Assembly: GCF_000969985.1 (NCBI RefSeq)
Contig: NZ_CP009526.1
Span: forward strand, 2,914,001-2,978,000
Source: Methanosarcina barkeri str. Wiesmoor
Lineage (GTDB): Archaea; Halobacteriota; Methanosarcinia; Methanosarcinales; Methanosarcinaceae
DNA length: 64,000 bases
Direction: 5' to 3'
Of the stretch, positions 26,419 to 35,410 are shown in pieces; position 1 is the first letter of the stretch; every line of letters starts with the position of its first letter. Under the pieces are notes generated by a model that had not been told where the DNA came from, searched no databases, and was given only the letters and a program-made list of their open reading frames with translations. Made by a program: the position numbers and the translations under genes.

Positions 26419-29400
26419 GATTCAATGCCTCTTTTATACTTTTTTCTTCGTATAGCCTGTTGATCCTTTCTCTAACATTTCCCCCTCTATTTTCCAGATT
26501 TGCCAGTTCTCCAGCCTCTCTAAGGTCCAGAAGTGCTTTTCGAGTAATGTATTTCCCTTCCTGGAGTTTCAGCACATGGTGAAGTACATTATCCTTATTG
26601 TTTTCATAGACTTCCCAGAAGCCGCCTCCAGCGGTCAGAGGAGAGATATTATCCAGAAAACCGGATGCAGAGAAGAAGGTGAGGGCAATATCCCATGGCC
26701 CTGTATGGTTGTGAGTTGCAAGTTTGGCATCATTGATGTTCTTTAAGGCAAGAGTCCCATTTATTTCATCTTTGATTGCATCGGCTATGCGTTCGCTTGT
26801 GAGCTGGCTTGAGATGTAGGATGACCTTGAGGAAACAACAAGAGCCGCTTTTCCGAAGTTCCAGCGTTCAGTCGTGCTGATAGGGATCATCAGGTTATGA
26901 ACCCCGAGTTTATAGCTTTCAATCAGGTTCTTGTACGTGACCAGAATTTCCTCAATGAGTTTGTCAAGTTCGCATTTTCCACTATCATCCCAGTCAAGGT
27001 CAGTCATGTCGGAACTTGCATCAATCAGGGAGAGGATCTTCGGATTTATATCCCCAAACTTGGTCATATAGAGACTGATTGAGGTCTTGCCCCCAAGCCC
27101 GTGGAGGTTATTCATCCTGGTAACCTCCTCATAAAATTGTCCGTAATACCTGTTCAGGTCTCTCCGGTTTGCAAGAGTTTCTTCGGTCAGGGTTTCGACT
27201 TTTTCAATTAGGGCTGAAAGGGCATGTTTTTCCTGAAGGCTTTTTCCAAGCTCCAGTAATTCCGCTTCGACCCGACTAAATTTTCCGGAATAGTCTTCCT
27301 TTTGCAGGTTTTTTTCGGTCAGGATTTCTCTAAAAACGCTTCTCAGTTTGGGCCGGTCTCTGGACTTGAAACCCTGTTCAATTTCCTCAAGCTCAAAATC
27401 CTGAAGTTCCATCCCGGAAAACAGAGATTCGAGCACTTTACTCTTAAGTTCCTCAGATTTTCTGTTCAGGCGTTCGCTCAAAAAGCGCTCAGGAACCGAG
27501 AGTTCGAAGGGGCTGCTTATCTGGAGATACTCCCTTCCAGTACTCTTGATATATTCCTCTTTGTTTCGTTTCTTTGCTTCATAGTTCCTGAGGGACTTGG
27601 TCTTGTTTCCCTTTATTGCTACGAGGACTTTTTCTTTTATTCCGGCAGTTTCGAGCCGGTTGATTTTGTAGTCATAGAAATAATATAGTGCAATTGCTTC
27701 AAGAAGACTTCCTAGCTCTGTTAAATTCAGGTCAAGATCCCTGGAAAGCGTTTCAAGCTCTCTCTGAAGGTCAGGGACCCCGGCCAGGAGAAGCCAGCTG
27801 TCCTTATCCCCGCTTTTTATATTTCCTTCATTGAGATTGCAAAGAAACGCATCAATTTTTGTTTTCAGGTCATATTCGTGCTCCTGAAGTACCTTCAATT
27901 TCTCTTTCTGGTTGAAATATTCCTCAAGCTCCAGGTCGTTGTCGTTTAAGGCTTTGTCAACAGCTTTTTCAACCTGAATGTGAAGTTCATTAAGTAAATC
28001 CCGCTCATCCTGTCTCCTCTGGAGTTCGGCTTCTACTTCCAGAGTCTCTTCTTTTAAGCTTTTAGCTTTTGCATTCAACCTGTCCATAAAGGAAACAAGG
28101 TCCTGTTTTCCTTTCAGGACATTTATAAGCACGGACTCGACAGTTTCTTCTTCAATCCCTGCAGTCCGTTTAAATAGCCTTGCAGTTTCTTCTATGCCTG
28201 AGAGAGCTTCGGGAATCAATCTAAAGAGCACTTTGTCATTTTCATCTTTTAGCTCATCTTCCTTTACACTGAGAGTGAAGGTTTTTACCTTAGAAAGAAA
28301 ACTCAGCATATCTTCGTAGTTATTTATTTTTTCGATACTGGTTTCAGCCGAAATGTTATTCTGGATAAAGAATTCAACCGCGCCCGGGCTCTGGTAGTTG
28401 AGAAGTTTTTCAATCTCGTTTTTCCAGACTTTTTCAACGTTTCCGTACTCCTTTTTGATATATTCGGAGTCCGCCCGCGTAGGAGGCATTTCCCTGAATA
28501 GGTCCTGGCTATCAAGCAGGGCTTTTACGCTTCTGTTAATTTCTTTTCGTGTTGCAGTAATCGCTTCGAGTTCCAGGATAACTTCTTCATACTGTTTTTT
28601 CAGGGCCTTTAGTTCGTCCACAGGGTATTCGATTACGTGGGCATCTGCAAAAACAAATGAGGAGTAAAGGCGTTTTGAGTCGCTCAGGTTGATGTCTCCT
28701 TTTTTAATGTGGAAGAAGTTCGTCAGTATGTGAGGGAACATGGAATCGAATTCGTGCACTTCTACCTTTGCCTCTTCCCCTTTTTTATATCCTGTAGGCC
28801 CAAGCGAGGTCAGGATTATGTGATTGAAAAGCCTCTCGTTCAGGTTAAGGTATTCAAGTTCGGTAAGGGCGATTGCAGCGTTTAACTGTTCTTTTTCGCC
28901 TTCTTTTGTTGTTGGAATTACCGCAAAGAGCCAGATCTGGCTGCTCTCTCCTTTAAGTGCCCTTATATACCTGGCAAGGTCAATGAACATCCCTGACCCT
29001 GTACCTCCCCCAAGCCCGACAATAAGGGCTGTGGTTCCTTTACTGGGAAAGGTAGGAAAACCACTTGCCTGCCCCTGGCTCAGGACTTTATAGAAAATAG
29101 CCTTTGAAATAGCCCTTCTCCGGTGTACGCCTCCGCCAAAGTCATCGATTAAAAAAGGGTCAATAGCTCTCAGTTCCTCAAAACTGAGCCCAAAGTCTCC
29201 TGAATCGTTCATCCACCAGGTTTTGACAAGTGGCTCAGACTTCCGGTCTTTTATTTTTTCTGCAACTTCCTGACTTGCCAGATCTGAAGTCTGGGTTATG
29301 TTTGCCAGGGAAGGCAGATAATAGTATTTGTATTCGATATTTCCCCCTGCTCCCATTTCCTGAATTCTGGATTTAACCTGTCTTCTGTACCATTCGTCAT

Positions 29401-29584
29401 CAGCCCTTTCGTTGGCATCCGTATCCATTGTATAAACCCTGAGCCTTTTTCCGGGCACAAGGTAGCTGTCGAGTATCCAGTCATGCCTGCAGATCTCTTC
29501 ACACAGACGTTTTCCACAGCCTCCAAGCCCCACAATCGTCAGGTCCATGGGAAGCTGCAGTGAAATATTTCCCCCTCTGTTCAT
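26384..29584 (-). CDS. Large FtsZ/tubulin-like GTPase (Tubulin_2 / FtsZl type)
   Basis: 1066 residues. The first 330 form a tubulin-superfamily domain: N-terminal loop GLGGCGK (19-25), MDTDAN (53-58), FGGGVHRRR (149-157), the tubulin signature GLGGGTGSG (190-198) and an NAAIALTELEYL helix (about 235-246) equivalent to the nucleotide-contacting helix. The middle 550 residues are charged and helical with several coiled coils, followed by a C-terminal globular part (WNFGKAALVVSSRSSY). It is much longer than FtsZ and is not a cell-division FtsZ. The ATG overlaps the upstream stop (ATGA) with GGAGG upstream. It is expected to form GTP-dependent filaments at the membrane together with its operon partners. 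Confidence 0.82.
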   Translation of the reverse strand: MNRGGNISLQLPMDLTIVGLGGCGKRLCEEICRHDWILDSYLVPGKRLRVYTMDTDANERADDEWYRRQVKSRIQEMGAGGNIEYKYYYLPSLANITQTSDLASQEVAEKIKDRKSEPLVKTWWMNDSGDFGLSFEELRAIDPFLIDDFGGGVHRRRAISKAIFYKVLSQGQASGFPTFPSKGTTALIVGLGGGTGSGMFIDLARYIRALKGESSQIWLFAVIPTTKEGEKEQLNAAIALTELEYLNLNERLFNHIILTSLGPTGYKKGEEAKVEVHEFDSMFPHILTNFFHIKKGDINLSDSKRLYSSFVFADAHVIEYPVDELKALKKQYEEVILELEAITATRKEINRSVKALLDSQDLFREMPPTRADSEYIKKEYGNVEKVWKNEIEKLLNYQSPGAVEFFIQNNISAETSIEKINNYEDMLSFLSKVKTFTLSVKEDELKDENDKVLFRLIPEALSGIEETARLFKRTAGIEEETVESVLINVLKGKQDLVSFMDRLNAKAKSLKEETLEVEAELQRRQDERDLLNELHIQVEKAVDKALNDNDLELEEYFNQKEKLKVLQEHEYDLKTKIDAFLCNLNEGNIKSGDKDSWLLLAGVPDLQRELETLSRDLDLNLTELGSLLEAIALYYFYDYKINRLETAGIKEKVLVAIKGNKTKSLRNYEAKKRNKEEYIKSTGREYLQISSPFELSVPERFLSERLNRKSEELKSKVLESLFSGMELQDFELEEIEQGFKSRDRPKLRSVFREILTEKNLQKEDYSGKFSRVEAELLELGKSLQEKHALSALIEKVETLTEETLANRRDLNRYYGQFYEEVTRMNNLHGLGGKTSISLYMTKFGDINPKILSLIDASSDMTDLDWDDSGKCELDKLIEEILVTYKNLIESYKLGVHNLMIPISTTERWNFGKAALVVSSRSSYISSQLTSERIADAIKDEINGTLALKNINDAKLATHNHTGPWDIALTFFSASGFLDNISPLTAGGGFWEVYENNKDNVLHHVLKLQEGKYITRKALLDLREAGELANLENRGGNVRERINRLYEEKSIKEALNHEDSRKLEITL

Positions 29585-30465
29585 TCTTCTTCCTCCGAAT
29601 TTTTAAGTCTTACCCCGATTACAAATCCAAGCAGTGCAGTAACCAAGAACCCCAGGGCATACTTCCATTTCATGCTCGACGCGTCTGCTTTTTCCTGGAG
29701 CAGATAGTCTGCAAGTTCGTTCGATTCGTTGTGCAGCCCAAGGTCAAAGAAGGCCTGCAGCTTCATACCCAGGACAGGATCGGAAAATCCGTTCAATTTT
29801 TCCTTAAACTGTTGACTTTCTTCTTCGGTAGCAAGACTATCGGTCTTCTTTTCAATCAAATAATCTGCAAGCTTGTTTGCCTCAGTGACAAGCCCGCGGT
29901 CAAACATATCCTGAAGGTACATGCTTAAAAACGGGTCTTCGATTTGTGTTGCCTTTTTTTCGAAAGAATCAATGTCAGTAACTTCAATCGTGAACGTGCT
30001 TGTATCGCTTCCCTGAATGGCATTTCCTTTTTCATCGGTAGGCTTGATCCGATAATAGGCATACCCTGTCCTTTTAGGGTCGTACTTTACCAGTGTAAGT
30101 TTCTCATACTGCTGGACCTCAGTGACACCAGGCACCTGGCCGTATAGCTGGACAACGATTTTTTCCTTGTTATCTTTGACCGGAAGCTCAAAGTGGCTCT
30201 CATTGCTTTGAAGGTTCAGCTTCGTAAAATTATAGATTGGATTGTCGTCATATTTCTCCAGATCCGTATCAAAATACAGATAATCCGCAGCACTGGGAAT
30301 GCCGCTTATCGTCAAAACGCAGCTTATCACCTGCTTTTCCTTAACCTCAGCCGGATGGTCTCCTTCCACGGTAACTTCAACTGCTGATACAGGCACTGTA
30401 AGCCATAAGAAAAAGAAACATAGTAAACATAGCGTAAGCGCACAGGCCGTGCGGCCTTTTCTCAT
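29581..30465 (-). CDS. Secreted, C-terminally anchored protein, first gene of the FtsZ-like operon
   Basis: 294 residues. Signal peptide (residues 1-28, ending VPVSA), an exterior beta-rich domain of about 140 residues that looks Ig-like, then two copies of a helical 35-residue repeat (DPFLSMYLQDMFDRGL, ADYLIEKKTD and DPVLGMKLQAFFDLGL, ADYLLQEKAD). A membrane helix (YALGFLVTALLGFVIGV) and a short charged cytoplasmic tail (KNSEEEE) follow. GGGGG lies eight bases before the ATG. It shares the ATGA junction with the tubulin-like gene, so it is the probable exterior sensor or anchor of the system. No known family recognised. Confidence 0.75.
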   Translation of the reverse strand: MRKGRTACALTLCLLCFFFLWLTVPVSAVEVTVEGDHPAEVKEKQVISCVLTISGIPSAADYLYFDTDLEKYDDNPIYNFTKLNLQSNESHFELPVKDNKEKIVVQLYGQVPGVTEVQQYEKLTLVKYDPKRTGYAYYRIKPTDEKGNAIQGSDTSTFTIEVTDIDSFEKKATQIEDPFLSMYLQDMFDRGLVTEANKLADYLIEKKTDSLATEEESQQFKEKLNGFSDPVLGMKLQAFFDLGLHNESNELADYLLQEKADASSMKWKYALGFLVTALLGFVIGVRLKNSEEEE

Positions 30466-30640
30466 ACCTCATACCCCCTGTAAAAATGAGAATAATACGT
30501 TCTAATAACCCCACCTAATCTCTGCATATGTCAATAAATACTTATTTTTTGAATATTTTTGCAATGAAGGGTTAATAAAATCTTTATTTTGTAAATAAAT
30601 CCACAGGGTTGTCTAATTAATTAAAACGTGGTTTCTATCC
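30466..30640 (-). promoter_or_regulatory. Likely promoter region of the FtsZ-like operon
   Basis: Directly upstream of the first operon gene, read leftward. The AT-rich stretch around 30525-30560 (AAATAAGTATTTATTG on the minus strand) is the best TATA-box candidate, about 70-90 bases before the start codon. No operator-like palindrome was seen. Confidence 0.35.
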
Positions 30641-30785
30641 CAATTCCAAGTAACAACCGGTTTTTCTATTGTGAAAACAGTTCTTGAAAACCATTAGTTC
30701 TCCAAAAAGTTCTCCGAAAAGTTCTCCAAAAAAAATGAGTTTTAGAATGAGCGGCCTGGAATGAGTGAACTGATATCTTACCTAT

Positions 30786-30895
30786 CTAGTGTCTTAGCAA
30801 TTTAATTGTTGAGCATAATCTCGATAGCCTCTCATCAGAATACAATGATTTTGAGCTCATCAGATTATCAATAACTAAATTTTTATGACACTAAT
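30786..30895. mobile_element. 110-bp MITE, TAGTGTC ends (copy B)
   Basis: Same length as 11235-11344 and similar to its reverse complement along the whole element (GATTATGCTCAA, AATCATTGTA, TTTAGTTATTG blocks). The ends CTAGTGTC and GACACTAAT are inverted repeats. The copy is more degenerate than copy A. Confidence 0.7.
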
Positions 30896-31424
30896 CCCGT
30901 ATACATAAAAATAGAATAAATCAGAAGAAATAAACCAGAAGAAATAAACCCGGTTGTAGAGACCCTTAATTTACGGTAGATGATATGGAAAAGATTAGCT
31001 CCTTGATATTTGGCCCTGAAAATGGTTCGCTTACTCTTTAAAACCCCTTGTAACCAAACCGTTTCCAGGATGTAACCCTCTTTAGTTTCCTGGGGAACAA
31101 TTTGTTCTTATACTCTCTTTAATCTTTCCCATACCTTTTCGTATTTTTCGTCTTACTCAGCATTCTTTGTTTTCGGTCCTCACGTTCAGGCATTTCGGAG
31201 AGGCTGCAGATCTTGCAGATCCTGCAGTTCTATTAAAACCTGCAAACACTTCTTAATACTCTCAGACATAAATAGTTATTTGTTAAGGAAGTAAGAAAAC
31301 TAAAAGAAGTATATAATTCGTATTAGGGTGACATAGGGTAGTGATATATTTAGAACTTTAATTTACATTACTGTTAAATAATATATTACTTTATATCCCC
31401 CTTGAAATTCCCTAACTAAGCTTG
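30896..31424. other. Intergenic stretch without recognised gene
   Basis: Between MITE copy B and the 24-bp array. A CTTGCAGATCCTGCAG direct/inverted motif near 31210 and an AT-rich end are all that is visible; no coding frame stands out. Confidence 0.4.
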
Positions 31425-31520
31425 CCAACTAAGCTTGATCTATAAAATCCAACTAAGTTTGATCTATAAAATCCAACTAAGTTTGATCTATAAAATCCAA
31501 CTAAGTTTGATCTATAAAAT
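31425..31520. repeat. Four 24-bp tandem repeats, CCAACTAAGTTTGATCTATAA
   Basis: Unit CCAACTAAGTTTGATCTATA plus AAAT, four copies, the first slightly diverged (AAGCTTG). It lies about 90 bases beyond the stop codon of the PAS protein. Confidence 0.92.
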
Positions 31521-31610
31521 AGAATTCCGGAAATAATTATAATCACTTAAATTCCGGCACCCTTAAAGCCTGAAGATTGCCTCTTATCTTTCCTGATTTC
31601 AATCTACAGG

Positions 31611-32486
31611 TCAGGCTCTTTTTACATTTCGAGTTATATCTTCTATAATGCCCTGGAAATGAGTAACTTCTCCTTCCTCGTTGCGCTGGATAAAGGTTTT
31701 TTCTTCAATCCAGCGGACGTCGGCAGTCTGAGTAAGAATTCGGTACTGGCGATTGAACTCCTTTCCTCCTTCTTCACAGTTTTCTTCAAGCTCAAGTTCC
31801 ACAAGGAGCAGGTCTTCGGGATGAATAATCTTCCCATAAAGGATTTTTCCGGAAATGAAATCCTCGGGAGCATACCCGAACTGCCTGACATTCTCAGACA
31901 CGTATAGCGTGGGCCAGTATTTTTCAGCTTTCCAGAGAAACACTACCATCGAGCTATTGTTAATTACGGTTTCAAGGACTTTTTGCCGCTCAAGGAGAGC
32001 TTTTTGTTTTTCCATGAGGGCTTTCTGGCTTTGAAGAGCATCCTTCAGAACCTTTTCATTTTTAATCTCCTGAGTAACATCCCTAACTATTCCCTGGAAA
32101 TTTGCTACATTTCCGGTCTCATCACGCTGGATAAAGGTCTTTTCTTCTACCCATCGGACTTCCCCATTACCGGTAAGAACCCTGTACCGCTGTACAAAGC
32201 TGTCATTTCCAGCCTCGCAACATCGGGTAAGTTCTTTTCTAACTCTGTCTATATCCTCAGAATGGACTATGTCTGCATACATTATCCTTCCTGTAAGGAA
32301 ATCTTCTGCGCTGTATTCAAGCTGGGTTACGTTTTCCGAAACGTACATGGCAGGCCATTTTTTATCCGGAACCCAGAGAAAAGCCATAACCGGACTGTTA
32401 TTAATTACTTTTTCCAGAACTTGCTGTCTTTCCAGTGCTTCACCAAGAATCAGTTCGTCGCTTTCAGCCAGTTGATTGAATCCCAT
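31611..32486 (-). CDS. Tandem PAS-domain protein without output domain
   Basis: 291 residues made of two similar PAS_3/PAC units (about 23-145 and 168-288), each with YVSENV-QFGYAPEDF-type and YRILT...VRWIEEKTFIQR segments, joined by a short coiled coil (QSQKALMEKQKALLERQK). The two halves are clearly duplicates. There is no histidine kinase, GGDEF or HTH part, so it must signal through a partner, or is a remnant of a larger sensor kinase; Methanosarcina has many PAS kinases. GAGAGG lies nine bases before the ATG. Confidence 0.85.
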   Translation of the reverse strand: MGFNQLAESDELILGEALERQQVLEKVINNSPVMAFLWVPDKKWPAMYVSENVTQLEYSAEDFLTGRIMYADIVHSEDIDRVRKELTRCCEAGNDSFVQRYRVLTGNGEVRWVEEKTFIQRDETGNVANFQGIVRDVTQEIKNEKVLKDALQSQKALMEKQKALLERQKVLETVINNSSMVVFLWKAEKYWPTLYVSENVRQFGYAPEDFISGKILYGKIIHPEDLLLVELELEENCEEGGKEFNRQYRILTQTADVRWIEEKTFIQRNEEGEVTHFQGIIEDITRNVKRA

Positions 32487-32584
32487 AAGCCGCTACCTCT
32501 CCAATAACCATTCCAGATCCAAAATCCTTTAACCGCCTCAGGTAATATACGCTTTTTAAATCCTTAAGCAATATATAATATATT

Positions 32585-33055
32585 TTGACATCTTATAAAT
32601 CATGTCTTTCTGCACACAGGAGGAATGTTCTGAGTTCCAGACTACCAGCAGTAAATGAAAAAGAGACCTGGACAAAGGAAAAGTTCGGAAAGAAAACATC
32701 TGACATTATACAGCAGACCAGGGAAGAATATGGGAGATACTTCGGGATCTGTGGTTCATACCATAACCTTAAAGCCTGTATCTGCAAAAACTGCCCTTCT
32801 TATTCCGGCGGTGCGGGGATGTTTTGCTCCAGGGACAGGGGCAAACATCCGGAACAAGGACGAAAACAGGGCTGCCTCTGTGAAACCTGCGAACTTTTCA
32901 GGAAATTCCGACTTGAAGGAGAATACTTCTGCCTGAATGCCGAAAAACCGGAACTGTCCGAAGAAAAGCTTGAGTTTCTCCTGAAAAACTGCAAAAAAGT
33001 TCCTGAATCCAGCGGGAAGACCAGGTTCTGTGTAGTGGGAGAATTAAAAAAGTAA
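32585..33055 (+). CDS. Cys-rich DUF2769-like protein
   Basis: About 130-156 residues. The core has the DUF2769 pattern: C-x-C-KNCPSY, MFCSRDRGKH, GCLCETCELF, EYFCL, ending KTRFC, i.e. paired cysteines that could hold a metal cluster or zinc. The start is uncertain: TTG 32585 has no ribosome site. A strong AGGAGG at about 32620 precedes an ATG that reads only two codons in another frame before TGA; the DUF2769 frame continues beyond it. Possible cause: a lost start, a CTG start, or a coupling mini-ORF. Confidence 0.65.
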   Translation: MTSYKSCLSAHRRNVLSSRLPAVNEKETWTKEKFGKKTSDIIQQTREEYGRYFGICGSYHNLKACICKNCPSYSGGAGMFCSRDRGKHPEQGRKQGCLCETCELFRKFRLEGEYFCLNAEKPELSEEKLEFLLKNCKKVPESSGKTRFCVVGELKK

Positions 33056-33061
33056 GTGACG

Positions 33062-33119
33062 AATTCAAAGTAAATGGATTCAAAGTAAATGGATTCAAAG
33101 TAAATGGATTCAAAGTATA
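33062..33119. repeat. Four 15-bp tandem repeats, AAAGTAAATGGATTC
   Basis: Four near-perfect copies directly behind the DUF2769-like gene. The rest of the gap to 33557 (about 440 bases) shows no convincing gene. Confidence 0.9.
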
Positions 33120-33556
33120 TTCACAGCATTTGGGATTTTTATTTGGAAAATCGTAGTCGTTTTCTAACCTGAACCCTATCATAGAAATTTCGACAAACAG
33201 CCTTTGTATTTTCATGTTGTTTCCAGTTCTATGCAGCTTTTCATCCCTGGTTGCAATACCCCTCTGGCGGAGTTAATCTGGTCTGACTTTTTTGCTTGCA
33301 AAAGCTGCCTTCCTTCCGGGAATCTCGCAGGTTTATTATTTCTCCAAAACAGACAGCTGGTGCGTTCCGGAAAAATACGAAGGCACTATTGCTCACCTGA
33401 TAAAATTGACTAAAATTCCGTCTGTAAACGATGTGTCACAGGTTTTTGAACAAGTCCAGTAGAACTTATATGCAAATTGGGTAATAATCCAATGGTGCAA
33501 TTGTTTCAATTGCATTCCGATATATCATAAATTTCAACATGATAGGAGGAGGCACC

Positions 33557-34195
33557 TTGAAAATATCAGTTGTGGAAAACGATAAACAGGAAGCGAGTTC
33601 AATATTCGAACCAGGATTCATTGCAGTATATGAGGAAGACGGCGGGGAATGGAAAGTTCTGACCCGTTTTGAAAATCAAGTTTGCAACGCGAAAGGTATG
33701 GCTGCGGTACGCACATCTGTAGCGGATACAATAAAACAGCTTGGGGACGTAAAAGTAATTGTTGCAAGTGAAATCCCAGGGATAGCGTCCGGGACTTTTC
33801 AAGCAGCGAGTTTTGACATATTCCTTGTGGAAGGTAACGTACTGGATCTTCTTGATTCAATCAAAAAAGAAATGCTTGAAACAATTGAGGAGCGTCAGAA
33901 AGAACCGCCCAAATTTGACATCACGCAGTTTCTGGAATCCGGTGTGAATAAAGGTGATTTTTCGATAAATATAGAGGACATCATGTTTAAAAATCCGGAT
34001 TTGACTTCAAAGAAAATTCTGATCCCCTATCTGAAAAATGGGGAATTTAACAGACTGGATGTTATTTGCAGCCATATTCCAAAGTGGTTTGTCACAAATT
34101 TAAGTGCTATGGGGTTTGAATATGAAATCGTGAATGATTTACCGAATAGAAAAACCGTTAGAGTAGTACGTAGTCAAACTCCTCCATCGAAATAA
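33557..34195 (+). CDS. AnfO-like protein (Fe-only nitrogenase accessory family)
   Basis: 212 residues from TTG 33557, chosen because AGGAGG lies seven bases upstream; the ATG at 33539 lies before that site. The N-terminus MKISVVENDKQEASSIFEPGFIAVYEEDG, written here only in part (VVENDK, FEPGFIAVYE), and DVKVIVASEIPGI, FDIFLVEGN follow the AnfO family. AnfO is encoded with the iron-only nitrogenase and is linked to its maturation or in vivo activity. No nif, vnf or anf gene is in the window, so it is an orphan here; it may act on a nitrogenase elsewhere or have another cofactor role. Confidence 0.7.
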   Translation: MKISVVENDKQEASSIFEPGFIAVYEEDGGEWKVLTRFENQVCNAKGMAAVRTSVADTIKQLGDVKVIVASEIPGIASGTFQAASFDIFLVEGNVLDLLDSIKKEMLETIEERQKEPPKFDITQFLESGVNKGDFSINIEDIMFKNPDLTSKKILIPYLKNGEFNRLDVICSHIPKWFVTNLSAMGFEYEIVNDLPNRKTVRVVRSQTPPSK

Positions 34196-34264
34196 AGGCC
34201 ACACCTTTATAGAGAGGTCAAAATATAGGTAAACCTTATTATCATTTAAGGAAAGTAATAATTA

Positions 34265-34750
34265 ATGGACGGAAGGGGAGCAGAAAGAGGACCTCTGCAA
34301 CTGGACATAGGCATAGTTGTATCAGGGCTTGGAGGAAACTCCAATCAGGAAAGGAATCAATTCAATGGACTCGTTTCCTTTTTTGGTGTTGATTTTGGGC
34401 TATATATAGGACCATCATATAATCCGTTTCGGACTATAGGACCAAGTATCGGCATCGGTGTGGTCATAGGGTCTAATGGTTTTCTAGCTGCAAAATTAGG
34501 CATCCATTTTAGAAGAGCATTCGGTTTAGCTATGCTGTTTCCTATAGTTCCTATTTATGGTGTTACTGGAGCAAGCTTTTTAGCTGCACTGCCTGTTTCA
34601 GAAGGAGCTAAAGCCGTAGCAACTATTCCTTTACTGTTAGTGCCAGCAGCATTTGTATATCAGGGAAATCTCAAAGAATTACATAGACACGGAACCGAAA
34701 CTATAAAGAAATTGAGATCACATTTTCCAGGAAAAAATATTAATTCGTAA
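34265..34750 (+). CDS. Hypothetical Gly-rich membrane protein
   Basis: 161 residues. Two hydrophobic regions (GPSIGIGVVIGSNGFLAA and LAMLFPIVPIYGVTGASFLAAL, the second written partly) and a third near AVATIPLLLVPAAFVY, with a basic C-terminal tail. I do not recognise it. It follows the AnfO-like gene by 70 bases on the same strand and may share its transcript. Confidence 0.45.
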   Translation: MDGRGAERGPLQLDIGIVVSGLGGNSNQERNQFNGLVSFFGVDFGLYIGPSYNPFRTIGPSIGIGVVIGSNGFLAAKLGIHFRRAFGLAMLFPIVPIYGVTGASFLAALPVSEGAKAVATIPLLLVPAAFVYQGNLKELHRHGTETIKKLRSHFPGKNINS

Positions 34751-35241
34751 AATTAAACCTGAATCCATTAAATCGGAATCTCGGAATTTATTAAACCTGG
34801 ATCTGTTAAACCTGGATCTAAAACTAACGCCTTTGAAGCTTTCTCAATTCCTATCATTAGAAATCTTCTCACTTTTCCAGGTGCTGCCTCTTTAGAAAGC
34901 TTCTGGAAATCACAAACTTGGTGATTAAGGTATTACCCTGAACAGAGCGAAGATCTCTATTGTTGCATTAAACTAGTTATCTTTCCAGGATATTAACCAT
35001 ACTTTACTGCACTATGTCAATCCTCTTCACAATTATATTAATATTTGATGGATACATTTGCTGGATACGGCTGTTGGATGTATAATATTTAAAAATCTGC
35101 CTGTAATAGTATATTAGAGGATGGGGAAAGGATATTTTGAGGTACAGGATACAGGGAACAGACAGGAAACAGGCTTCTGAGCCACGTAAACGGTTTGACT
35201 TCATAGCGGCAATTTGACTTGTGATTACTGAAAACTTTCAG
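34751..35241. other. Intergenic region
   Basis: About 490 bases with a short AACCTGGATCTGTT direct repeat near 34790-34815 and no convincing gene; small minus-strand ORFs here are Tyr/Leu-rich and run into the repeats. Confidence 0.4.
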
Positions 35242-35357
35242 GAGCCAAATTAGCCTATAATAACAGACCTTGAAGGCAGAGAGCCAAATTAGCCTATAAT
35301 AACAGACCTTAAAGACAGAGAGCCAAATTAGCCTGTAATAACAGACCTTGAAGACAG
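35242..35357. repeat. Three 39-bp tandem repeats before the PrsW gene
   Basis: Unit starting GAGCCAAATTAGCCTATAAT, three copies with 2-3 differences each, ending about 55 bases before the PrsW start codon, so it lies in or near its promoter or leader. Confidence 0.92.
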
Positions 35358-35410
35358 TCAAGGATCTGGACTTAGTGGAATAAGATTAACGAATTAAACA
35401 GGAGGATACT

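Noticed and set aside
32898-33215. Minus-strand ORF over the 15-bp repeats with NPFTL units
   Set aside because: Translation of the 15-bp array plus the antisense of the DUF2769-like gene.
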